Positions 1-6,056 of a DNA stretch of 11,087 nt are shown here, piece after piece (positions within the stretch are counted from its first letter, which is position 1; every line of letters begins with the position of its first letter). Both the position numbers and the translations under genes were made by a program. Source of the stretch: Candidatus Dadabacteria bacterium UBA1144 (GTDB lineage Bacteria; Desulfobacterota_D; UBA1144); assembly GCA_905181755.1 (NCBI GenBank), contig CAJIYY010000050.1, positions 1-11,087 on the forward strand, given 5' to 3'. The notes under the pieces are model-generated. The model was not told where the DNA came from. It did not search any database and worked only from the letters and a program-made list of their open reading frames with translations.

Positions 1-53
1 TTCTTACCTATTCCACTTGTCCCTCCACTTATAACTGCTACTTTCTTTATCAT
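1..53 (-). CDS. Short-chain dehydrogenase/reductase, N-terminal fragment (possible sepiapterin reductase-like)
   Basis: Only the first 17 codons lie in the window; the gene runs off the left edge. The translation reads MIKKVAVISGGTSGIGK. This is a first beta strand followed by the glycine-rich GGTSGIG nucleotide-binding turn of NAD(P)-dependent short-chain dehydrogenases. The ATG (53-51) is preceded by an AGGA Shine-Dalgarno-like stretch and lies 2 bases after the stop of the GTP cyclohydrolase gene, so it is the last visible gene of that operon. In tetrahydrobiopterin synthesis the step after 6-pyruvoyl-tetrahydropterin synthase is carried out by an SDR (sepiapterin reductase). That role is therefore attractive here, but it is inferred from context. 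Too little sequence is present to separate it from other SDRs such as 3-oxoacyl-ACP or pteridine reductase. Confidence 0.7.
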   Translation of the reverse strand, partial: MIKKVAVISGGTSGIGK

Positions 54-55
54 GA

Positions 56-910
56 TTAGTTCCTGTGGTTACCTATAAGATTTAAAAATTCCGCCCTAGT
101 TCTTTCGTCGGTTCGAAAATATCCTAGAAGCTTACTTGTAATAGTATTAGTATCCGAAGTCTTTACACCTCTCATTTCCATACAAAGGTGTCTTGCCTTC
201 AGGACTACTGCAACTCCTTTGGCCTCTAAGTTTTCTTGAAGATAGTCAGCAACTTGATTAGTAATCCTCTCCTGATTTTGAAGTCTTCTAGAGAAAGTCT
301 CAAGGGTTCTAGCTAGCTTACTTAATCCAACAATTTTTTTATCCGGTATATAGGCAATATAGCCCTTTCCAAAGAAAGGGAGCAAATGGTGCTCACAAAA
401 TGAATAAAAAGGTATATCCAACTGCACTATCATCTCGTCAGTTTTTTCAGCATCAAAAGTTGTCATATTAAAGGTAGGAGGGTTTAAAAACTCATCAAAA
501 GCACTCAAATATCTTTTTGGCGTGTCCAAGAGACCTTCCCTTCTGGGATCCTCTCCAATAATTTGAAGCAGCCTAATTACAGTGTCATTCTGATCCTCAT
601 CAAGTTTCTTCTCAAAAGGAAAATTAACCCAGTCTACGTTTGAATCCTTTTCAAAAAGAGCAACGAACTTCTTCTTTGGAAATAGTTTTTTGAATTTCTT
701 TTTTGTAGATCCTGAGTCGATAATATCATCTAGTATTAGGTCTGCCTCTTCAGGATTTGCAACATTTATAGCATTAAAGAAACCTGACAATATCATTCCG
801 TTCTTTGGAACTCCATAAATCTTGGTTTTCTTATCAATTTTATATTTCTTTTTTATATATTCTATTCTTGAAAATACATCATCCCAAGTTAAAAAAATAT
901 TTTTTTTCAT
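56..910 (-). CDS. folE: Phosphoribosyltransferase-GTP cyclohydrolase I fusion protein
   Basis: This 284-residue protein has two parts. Residues ~105-284 are a complete GTP cyclohydrolase I (GTP to 7,8-dihydroneopterin triphosphate). They carry EDPRREGLLDTPKR near the domain start, the zinc motif FCEHHLLPF (Cys172, His175) and the second zinc cysteine in RHLCM (Cys243). Residues ~1-100 are extra compared with typical ~180-220-residue FolE. They look like a small type I phosphoribosyltransferase, with a GVPKNG loop (33-38) and a PRPP-binding motif LILDDIIDSGST (58-69). The start is well supported: a purine-rich GGAAGG ribosome site precedes the ATG, which overlaps the stop of the upstream PTPS gene as ATGA (907-910). 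An SDR gene follows after 2 bases. The cyclohydrolase assignment is secure. The PRTase substrate is unknown; guanine salvage feeding GTP is one speculative possibility. The cytoplasmic role is pterin or folate precursor supply. Confidence 0.93.
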   Translation of the reverse strand: MKKNIFLTWDDVFSRIEYIKKKYKIDKKTKIYGVPKNGMILSGFFNAINVANPEEADLILDDIIDSGSTKKKFKKLFPKKKFVALFEKDSNVDWVNFPFEKKLDEDQNDTVIRLLQIIGEDPRREGLLDTPKRYLSAFDEFLNPPTFNMTTFDAEKTDEMIVQLDIPFYSFCEHHLLPFFGKGYIAYIPDKKIVGLSKLARTLETFSRRLQNQERITNQVADYLQENLEAKGVAVVLKARHLCMEMRGVKTSDTNTITSKLLGYFRTDERTRAEFLNLIGNHRN

Positions 911-1326
911 TTTCCTTCCTTATAATCAAAAAAATTTTCTGAAGTTTTCCAAAGTCTAACATGAGAGAGATATGATGGCTTTGGTATTAGTACAACAATT
1001 TTATCCCACAAATACTTTGCAATATTCTCACCTGACGCTCTTACTTCAGAGAAATGATCAATCTCTATGTCGAGCCTTTTGTGGTCAAGCTCGTCTACAA
1101 CTAGCCCTACAAGTTCATCAAGTTTGGTTATATCGATAATCATCCCAGTTTCAATATCAATTTCTCCACCTATAGTTAGCTCTAAAGAATAATCATGACC
1201 ATGGCCATTAAGATTATTGCACTTACCGAAGATTTCGAAGTTTTTCTCATCAGAAAACTTGTCATTATGGAGTCTGTGTGCAGCACTAAAAGAATACACT
1301 TTAGTTAAAGAACAATTACTCTGCAT
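907..1326 (-). CDS. 6-pyruvoyl-tetrahydropterin synthase paralog with Lys at the pterin-anchor position
   Basis: COG0720-family protein. I chose the ATG at 1326 (139 aa, MQSNCSLTK) because it aligns end to end with the upstream paralog and leaves an 11-base overlap with it. An in-frame ATG at 1368 would give 153 aa and a 53-base overlap. Zinc ligands are present as His17 and His42/His44 of HGH. The catalytic Cys36 sits in GKCNNLNGHGH, with Asp81-His82 in ELDHK. Cys-X5-HGH spacing is typical of true 6-pyruvoyl-tetrahydropterin synthases rather than QueD (Cys-X3-HGH). The C-terminal anchor normally reads Y/K-E-T, where Glu holds the pterin; here it reads VRLWKTSENFF, so Lys127 replaces that Glu. 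The stop overlaps the folE start (ATGA). The copy could be altered in substrate, catalytically weak, or a partner subunit of its neighbour. Confidence 0.9.
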   Translation of the reverse strand: MQSNCSLTKVYSFSAAHRLHNDKFSDEKNFEIFGKCNNLNGHGHDYSLELTIGGEIDIETGMIIDITKLDELVGLVVDELDHKRLDIEIDHFSEVRASGENIAKYLWDKIVVLIPKPSYLSHVRLWKTSENFFDYKEGK

Positions 1327-1747
1327 CTTCATCCATCCAATATTCAACAAACAAATCTTTCGTTTCATACAGTCTAACTTTCTTCAGCTCACACTCTTCA
1401 TTTGATAATTTCTCTGATATACACTCATATAAAACTTTAGCAAAATTTTCTGTTGTAGGAATTAAATCATCAAAATAGTCCGTATCAACATTAAGAAATT
1501 TATGGTCAAACTCTTTAAGGGTATCTTTCAAAATAGGTTTTAACTTATATATATTTATAATCATTCCTGTATCGTCGTCAACTGGCCCTTGAACTGTAGT
1601 CTCTAAAACATAGTTGTGTCCATGACCATACTTACTAGTACACTTTCCAAAGACTTCCATGTTCTTTGATTTGGACCATTCTTCTTTCCAATATCTATGC
1701 GAAGAAGAGAACTCGATCTTTTTTGTTAAAGTTGTATGTTCAGCCAT
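1316..1747 (-). CDS. 6-pyruvoyl-tetrahydropterin synthase (PTPS-II type)
   Basis: A 143-residue protein, normal length for the family. It converts dihydroneopterin triphosphate to 6-pyruvoyl-tetrahydropterin and feeds on the product of the FolE fusion encoded downstream. All expected active-site residues are visible: zinc ligands His17, His42 and His44; catalytic Cys36 in GKCTSKYGHGH; the Asp81-His82 pair in EFDHK; and the pterin-anchoring Glu128 in VRLYETKD. The Cys-X5-HGH spacing favours PTPS over the queuosine enzyme QueD, and no queC or queE is in view. It is the first gene of the pterin cluster. It starts 64 bases after the end of the LLM gene and has a TATAAT-like box upstream, so it may have its own promoter. 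It is clearly related to the next gene, aligning almost without gaps over the first 100 residues. QueD activity cannot be excluded by sequence alone. Confidence 0.92.
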   Translation of the reverse strand: MAEHTTLTKKIEFSSSHRYWKEEWSKSKNMEVFGKCTSKYGHGHNYVLETTVQGPVDDDTGMIINIYKLKPILKDTLKEFDHKFLNVDTDYFDDLIPTTENFAKVLYECISEKLSNEECELKKVRLYETKDLFVEYWMDEDAE

Positions 1748-1769
1748 AAGTCTCTAAGGATAACATTTA

Positions 1770-1775
1770 ATTATA
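1770..1775 (-). promoter_or_regulatory. Candidate -10 box for the pterin operon
   Basis: The minus strand reads TATAAT here, 22 bases upstream of the ATG of the first PTPS gene, in the 64-base gap after the LLM gene. No good -35 is seen at a 16-18 base spacing; a TTGAGA lies only 10 bases upstream. In DNA this AT-rich, chance matches are common. Confidence 0.35.
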
Positions 1776-1811
1776 AAAAATTTAGTCTCAATTAATTAGA
1801 TTAGTAGAACT

Positions 1812-2741
1812 CTACTTAATTACTTCTATAATCCTCTCCATTACCTCTAAGGGACTTTGTTTTCCAACGGGATTAGGAGTAATTATGGGTAAATCTGCAC
1901 CAGCTTCGACAAATTTCGCCAAGGTCTCTTTGCACTTACCTATAGGACCTACTAGGGCAAGGTTACTAACTAATTCTGGCGTTAGAGCCTCTGCTGGGTT
2001 CATACCATCTTCAATGTTCTTAACAACATCCTCATACCCACTCAATTTCAGAACTCTTTGATAGAATGGAAGCCTAGCGTAACCAGAAAGTCCCTTAATT
2101 GCACTTTCAACGGCTAAATCAAGATCCTCAGATATGAAACAAGGAAGGCCAGTTGTCATAGTAAAATCAGAAGATAAGCTAGAGGAAGCTCTACCTTTTT
2201 CCACGCAAAGTTTTAATTTCCTTAAATGTTCTGCACTTGCCAGATAGGGCATTAGACCATCCGCGACCTCACCGGCTAGCTCTGCAGTTCTCTCAGTTAA
2301 TCCAGCTATAAAAATGGGAGCTACTGGAATCTTTCTCTTTAGACTAATTTGATCAGAAGATCCGTCCATATAAGATCTTACTGAATTCACGTAGTTCTTC
2401 ATCGATTCAATTGGATCGGCCATGTCAATTCCAAGCCTAGCGTTAACTGGCTTATGAGAAACCCCAAGTCCCAGAATCAGCCTACCGCCGGTAAGCTCTT
2501 GAATAGTCATAGCTTCTGCGGCGCACATAACAGGATGTCTTAAATATATATTAGCTATCCAGGTTCCAACTTTTGTTTCCTTCGTATAGCTTGCAAAGAT
2601 TTGAGCATTGGACAAAGAGCTGTAAGGTGGTACTTCGGGTGAAAGCAAAGCTTCTACTGGCGAGTCCTCGGCCAACTTGGCAATACCTATTAAATTTTCT
2701 ACCGAACATCCCCATACCGGTGTTGTTACTGCTACTCTCAT
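1812..2741 (-). CDS. Luciferase-like (LLM class) flavin/F420-dependent oxidoreductase, copy 1
   Basis: A 309-residue member of the bacterial luciferase-like monooxygenase superfamily (TIM barrel using FMN or coenzyme F420). The hallmark segment AAEAMTIQELTGGRLILGLG (74-93) is followed by SHKPVN. A C-terminal DLPIITPNPVG resembles F420-dependent family members. The ATG is preceded by a strong AGGAGG ribosome site. It lies 30 bases downstream of a second LLM gene, with which it shares roughly half its residues by eye, so the pair reflects a tandem duplication. The N-terminal helix is more divergent here (AEDSPVEALL against AEQAGFYGIF), suggesting a changed pocket. Substrate and cofactor cannot be read from the sequence. 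F420 use is inferred from family resemblance only; FMN monooxygenase or methylene-H4MPT reductase-like chemistry are alternatives. Confidence 0.88.
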   Translation of the reverse strand: MRVAVTTPVWGCSVENLIGIAKLAEDSPVEALLSPEVPPYSSLSNAQIFASYTKETKVGTWIANIYLRHPVMCAAEAMTIQELTGGRLILGLGVSHKPVNARLGIDMADPIESMKNYVNSVRSYMDGSSDQISLKRKIPVAPIFIAGLTERTAELAGEVADGLMPYLASAEHLRKLKLCVEKGRASSSLSSDFTMTTGLPCFISEDLDLAVESAIKGLSGYARLPFYQRVLKLSGYEDVVKNIEDGMNPAEALTPELVSNLALVGPIGKCKETLAKFVEAGADLPIITPNPVGKQSPLEVMERIIEVIK

Positions 2742-2771
2742 TTTTAGTCCTCCTGCAAATATTATATAACC

Positions 2772-3698
2772 TTAATCTAATAACTTAACTAATTCATCCA
2801 TCATTTCCATTGGTGACTGACTTCCCACAGGAAAAGGAGTCAAAATTGGAAGAGTTGCGCCATTCGCATATTGAGCTTCAAGCTGCTTCCTGCAATCTTC
2901 TGGTTTCCCATATAGTGATAATTGATTTAGAAGTTCATCAGAAATCGCCTCTTCAGGTGGAATTCCTGCTTCGAGCTTCTTAACATCTTCACCAAAACCA
3001 CTACTTGTAAGAACTCTTTTATACGAAGGCCTTAATGCTTGCCTGCCGACACCAACTCGTGCCGCCTTTATTGCTTCATCTGTATTATTAGAAAGAAAAA
3101 CTGGTATTCCACTCGTAAATTCAAACTTCTTATCACCTGCTTTTGACTTTGCTGACGAGTAAAGTTTCTTTAAGTGTTTCAAATCCGCAAGATATGGCAT
3201 AATCCCATCAGCTAAATCACCAGCCAAACCTGCTGTTCTTTCAGTTAAACCAGTTATGTAGATATCAAAAACTGGAACATTTCTCTTTATTGGAACCTTC
3301 TCGTAATGATCTGAGCTACCATCAGCGTAAGACCTAAGTTTTACGACGTAGTCCCTCATCGACTCATATTGATCGCCCATATCAATTCCAAAAATATCAT
3401 TTACTGGCTTGTGCGAGTTACCTAATCCCAAAATCATTCTTCCTTCTGAAACTTCTTGAACAGTAATAGCCTCAGCCGCACACATAATAGGCTCTCTCAT
3501 ATATATATTCGTAACCCAAGTACCAATTCTTATTGACTTAGTTGCCTCAGCCATAACATGGGCATTTCCAATTGCGCTATAAATTGGAACTTCAGGGGAA
3601 AAAATTCCATAAAATCCAGCCTGCTCAGCTTTTATAGCTAGGCTTCTAAGTTCCTTTACGCTACATCCTCTTATTGGAGTTGTAATTCCTAGTTTCAT
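2772..3698 (-). CDS. Luciferase-like (LLM class) flavin/F420-dependent oxidoreductase, copy 2
   Basis: A 308-residue LLM-superfamily TIM-barrel oxidoreductase, paralogous to the gene that follows it. The diagnostic block AAEAITVQEVSEGRMILGLG (74-93) plus NSHKPVN is intact. The canonical N-terminal AEQAGFYGIFSPEV is better kept here than in the other copy, so this may be the more conserved member. The C-terminus ATLPILTPFPVG matches the loop seen in F420-type LLM enzymes. A GAGGAG ribosome site precedes the ATG, and the gene starts 12 bases after the radical SAM gene ends, indicating one transcript. The function is probably hydride transfer to, or oxygenation of, an unidentified organic substrate. 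The two copies could act as a heterodimer, as LuxA/LuxB do, but this is only a hypothesis. Confidence 0.88.
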   Translation of the reverse strand: MKLGITTPIRGCSVKELRSLAIKAEQAGFYGIFSPEVPIYSAIGNAHVMAEATKSIRIGTWVTNIYMREPIMCAAEAITVQEVSEGRMILGLGNSHKPVNDIFGIDMGDQYESMRDYVVKLRSYADGSSDHYEKVPIKRNVPVFDIYITGLTERTAGLAGDLADGIMPYLADLKHLKKLYSSAKSKAGDKKFEFTSGIPVFLSNNTDEAIKAARVGVGRQALRPSYKRVLTSSGFGEDVKKLEAGIPPEEAISDELLNQLSLYGKPEDCRKQLEAQYANGATLPILTPFPVGSQSPMEMMDELVKLLD

Positions 3699-3710
3699 TT
3701 TTAAATCTCC

Positions 3711-4601
3711 TCAATATTGATTAACTATATCTCTATAATATTCTGGCCTAAGCTCACCCTCTGCTTTCTTGGCGATAATGTTCTTTATTTTCATCACAGT
3801 TTTATCCTTATCTCTAGGATAGATAGCTTTAATAGGAAGATAATTGGAGATGTGATTTGAAAAGAAATGTCCATTCGTCAAAACTGTATTCTCTGCAATT
3901 ATCTCCAGTTCTTTAAGAATCTGGAATTTGTCCGGAAGCTCAAATTCACCTTTTTCCCAAGCCTCGTAAATTGGGGCCCCTGGCCTTACTTGAAGTGACA
4001 ATAGACCTACATAGTCTGGATCGCCTTGGGATAACATGTCTGCAGTTTCATAAGCATGGACAAAACTTCTCTCTTTTCCGCCTACACCCAGAAGCACCAT
4101 TCCAGAGACTTTAATCCCCGCCTCTTTTAACCTCTTCATGGACTGAATAGTCTTACTCTTATTCGCACCTTTTTTGATTCTCTTAAGTGTTATATCGTCA
4201 CCGCTTTCAAATCCAATATAGACCATATCAAGACCCGCAGCTGCCAATTCTTTCAAGTCTTGTGGTTTTTTTCTAAGAATATCACCCACATTTCCATAGA
4301 TAGAAACTTGTCTGACGTTTTCATTAGACTCATATATGGTCTTAATAGTTTTTACTAATAATTTCACTGGAAGCACTAAGGCGTTCCCATCAGCTATAAA
4401 AGCTTTTTCGTAAGAAGAACTAGAGTTTTCGGCAATAATTTGAAGAATTTCCTTTTCGGACCTCATTCTAAACTTTTGATTAGACTGCCTATACATGGCG
4501 CAATATGTGCAAGAATTATGGGAGCATCCCACAGTGGCCTGGACGAGCAAACTGTTAGCTTCACTAGGAGGTCTAAACATTGGTTGTTCAAAACTAATCA
4601 T
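3711..4601 (-). CDS. Radical SAM protein of unknown substrate
   Basis: A 296-residue radical SAM enzyme. The [4Fe-4S]/SAM cysteines are Cys26, Cys31 and Cys34 in GCSHNSCTYCAMYR, a CX4CX2C spacing instead of the usual CX3CX2C. The GCSHNxCTYC form recurs in a family of uncharacterised radical SAM proteins, so it is not a defect. Downstream features fit the barrel: FIADGNALVLP (68-78), MVYIGFESGDD with the SAM-contacting GxESG-like turn (~125-135), and GMVLLGVGG (~166-174). There is no B12-binding, TRAM or SPASM domain, and the protein ends soon after the barrel. It is the first gene of the run leading into the two LLM genes, 12 bases apart, so it may act on the same pathway. Automatic labels such as HemN-like coproporphyrinogen oxidase would be unsafe. 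Confidence 0.85.
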   Translation of the reverse strand: MISFEQPMFRPPSEANSLLVQATVGCSHNSCTYCAMYRQSNQKFRMRSEKEILQIIAENSSSSYEKAFIADGNALVLPVKLLVKTIKTIYESNENVRQVSIYGNVGDILRKKPQDLKELAAAGLDMVYIGFESGDDITLKRIKKGANKSKTIQSMKRLKEAGIKVSGMVLLGVGGKERSFVHAYETADMLSQGDPDYVGLLSLQVRPGAPIYEAWEKGEFELPDKFQILKELEIIAENTVLTNGHFFSNHISNYLPIKAIYPRDKDKTVMKIKNIIAKKAEGELRPEYYRDIVNQY

Positions 4602-4631
4602 TTATTCAACACTCTTCCATTAACAAACATA

Positions 4632-4643
4632 ATTATATATACT
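4632..4643. promoter_or_regulatory. Candidate overlapping divergent -10 boxes
   Basis: The 52-base gap between the divergent radical SAM (-) and small membrane-protein (+) genes holds overlapping -10-like boxes. TATAAT on the minus strand (4632-4637) is 30 bases from the radical SAM ATG. TATACT on the plus strand (4638-4643) is only 10 bases before the ATG at 4654. The plus-strand spacing would give an almost leaderless mRNA. No convincing -35 boxes are visible. Confidence 0.35.
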
Positions 4644-4653
4644 AACATTTCAT

Positions 4654-4827
4654 ATGAGCTTAGTTAAAGAATTAATTATCCAAAAGCTACCTCCTAAAGC
4701 ACAAGAGCTTCTGGAGAAATACAAGTTAGAACCGAATGAACTTGAGGCACTACCTTACGTTATTGGCATATTCCTTTTTATAGTTTTTCTGATTGGACTT
4801 ATTAGTCTAAGTTATGTCCTCTATTAA
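4654..4827 (+). CDS. Small single-span membrane protein (57 aa)
   Basis: A short frame of 57 codons starting at ATG 4654. The N-terminal ~33 residues are charged and look helical (LPPKAQELLEKYKLEPNELE). They are followed by one strongly hydrophobic segment, PYVIGIFLFIVFLIGLISLS (~34-53), and a four-residue tail (YVLY). The layout is that of a single-pass membrane protein with no cleavable signal. There is no Shine-Dalgarno, and a TATACT box sits 10 bases before the ATG, so a near-leaderless transcript is possible. Its end overlaps the convergent 121-aa gene by 21 bases. The amphipathic charged half plus clean transmembrane half argue that it is real rather than chance. I do not recognise the family, and the function is unknown. 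Confidence 0.6.
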   Translation: MSLVKELIIQKLPPKAQELLEKYKLEPNELEALPYVIGIFLFIVFLIGLISLSYVLY

Positions 4828-5169
4828 CCACCTATAAAGAATAGTCCCAACTTCATCTTTATCAATTTTATTATTCGTATTGTCGTAGATTGATTCATCA
4901 GATTCGTTAATAGTTAGAATTAACAACTGTCTAAACTTCCTATTAGATTCATCTATTATGCTTCCTAGAACAACGCAGGTATCTTCTTTTTCATAAAGAA
5001 TAAGAGCTTTAGACTTGAATTGGATATAAAGAGCATCCGAATTGCTCTTTATATTAGAGAGATGGTTTAGGGCATTATGGTCTATATCAAGGACATAAAG
5101 ATCTCGACTTGAAAAAGACTTCCTAATAAAAGAAAAAAAACTAAAAAACTTACTCATTTTAAAAAACAT
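4807..5169 (-). CDS. Hypothetical protein (about 120 aa), no recognised family
   Basis: Start uncertain: ATG at 5169 (120 aa, MFFKMSKFF), ATG at 5157 (116 aa, MSKFFSFFSF), or a TTG at 5172. None has a clear ribosome-binding site. The first ~18 residues are Phe- and Lys-rich but too short and charged to be a clear membrane span. The rest mixes beta-like strands (DLYVLDID, DALYIQFKSKALILY, TCVVLGSI, RQLLILTI) with a polar Asp/Asn-rich stretch and a C-terminal YRWLIEDIT, suggesting a small soluble alpha/beta domain. It is divergent from the split-barrel gene at 5197, with a gap of only 27 bases or so, and may share its control region. Its 3' end overlaps the small membrane-protein gene. I do not recognise the family. 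Confidence 0.6.
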   Translation of the reverse strand: MFFKMSKFFSFFSFIRKSFSSRDLYVLDIDHNALNHLSNIKSNSDALYIQFKSKALILYEKEDTCVVLGSIIDESNRKFRQLLILTINESDESIYDNTNNKIDKDEVGTILYRWLIEDIT

Positions 5170-5196
5170 CAAATATGTTAATATTTTAATTATTAC

Positions 5197-5535
5197 ATGA
5201 TTTTGAACATAAAGTCTCCATCAACCTTTATTACAGAAGTATCTACAATTAGTAAACTATCTAATTCAATTGTTTCGACTAAGCTTAAAGTTGTATTTAA
5301 AGACGGTTTTTTTTATTTAACTAGACGAAATAAGAACTCAAAGTGGTACAACAACCTTCTATCTAACAGATATGCTGAGATTTTAATTAACAACGAGAAT
5401 ATAGTAACTTCCGCCGAGGAGATGATCGATGAGGCTGAAAAGAAGGAAGTATCTTCAATCAAATATGCAGATAAAAGAAGAGAAGACAATAGATATGGTT
5501 TTAAATTGACAATCGAGGATGGACCCAGAAAATAG
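5197..5535 (+). CDS. Probable split-barrel flavin/F420-binding protein (DDN/PNPOx-like), tentative
   Basis: A 112-residue protein. The best clue is KWYNNLLSNRYAEILI (49-64) after DGFFYLTRR. This resembles the WYxNLLANPxVxV segment of deazaflavin-dependent nitroreductase (DDN) and related split-barrel proteins. The following ENIVTSAEEMIDEAEKKEV fits the usual strand-then-helix. The early Gly/Arg-rich motif of DDN enzymes is not obvious and the protein is slightly short, so the call is tentative. If right, it would bind FMN or F420, echoing the LLM enzymes nearby. No Shine-Dalgarno precedes the ATG. The stop TAG at 5533-5535 follows a run of four A's and lies at the 5' edge of the HflX N-terminal reading frame. 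A -1 slip there would fuse this protein to HflX, although separate proteins are more likely. Confidence 0.6.
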   Translation: MILNIKSPSTFITEVSTISKLSNSIVSTKLKVVFKDGFFYLTRRNKNSKWYNNLLSNRYAEILINNENIVTSAEEMIDEAEKKEVSSIKYADKRREDNRYGFKLTIEDGPRK

Positions 5536-6056
5536 CTACACTATACGGAAATATAAATAATTTAAAAAGCATAGAGAAAAAAGAACTCCTAAGCCTATTT
5601 AGAAAGAAAATTAACACTCAAAGTGTTATATCTAAAGAATTCCTTAATAATCTATCAGAAGTTCACAACACTATTAACAAAAATATTAATCTAGTTATTA
5701 ACCATAGGGGAAAAATTGACCTAATATTTATTGGAGAAATATGGGAAGTTGAAGATTATATATCCTTAAAATTTGGAGATAAAAATGTAGGAAATTCAAA
5801 AAGGCTGATAACAATTTCTAACCGAAAAAACGAATTTCAAAAGAATGAAAAGGTATCTCTAATTAATTCTAAATTTCTAAACTATCTTTTAATTCGAAGA
5901 TTAAAAAATAATAGTAATTTATTTTCTATTTGCTATAAAAACATTGAGAAGAAAGATGGGAACTTTTGGAAAGTTGACTCTTTTAATGACATAAATACTC
6001 TAAACGAAGATTCTCTTTGGGCCTTTGGTGAATCAAGTAAGGGAAAGAAGAAAGAA
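5519..6056 (+). other. HflX N-terminal domain reading frame lacking a standard start codon
   Basis: From 5505 the frame of the hflX core is open for 184 codons upstream of its ATG at 6057, after an in-frame TAA at 5502-5504. Its translation matches the extra N-terminal domain of long HflX proteins: IATLYGNINNLKS, then INLVINHRGKIDLIFIGEI (equivalent to the common IGxLIDRRGxVxxVIVGD), then LLIRRLKN. The whole stretch contains no in-frame ATG, GTG or TTG. Candidate explanations are: initiation at the ATA of 5532 overlapping the preceding TAG; ATG 5519, which is out of frame but joins the HflX frame if one A is removed from the AAAA run at 5529-5532; or a real frameshift with HflX made from 6057. 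The feature start is placed at ATG 5519. Confidence 0.75.

Noticed and set aside
1217..1405. 62-codon plus-strand frame antisense to the PTPS pair
   Set aside because: It lies opposite two genes with clear homology and has no recognisable content of its own.
907..1747. Annotating the PTPS pair as QueD (queuosine pathway)
   Set aside because: The Cys-X5-HGH spacing, FolE fusion and following SDR favour a pterin route, and queC/queE are not visible. It is not completely excluded.
1803..1816. Perfect 6-bp inverted repeat (AGTAGA/TCTACT) at the end of the LLM gene, as a terminator
   Set aside because: The loop is only 2 bases, the stem is AT-rich, and no immediate T-run follows on the minus strand, so it is unlikely to be an intrinsic terminator.
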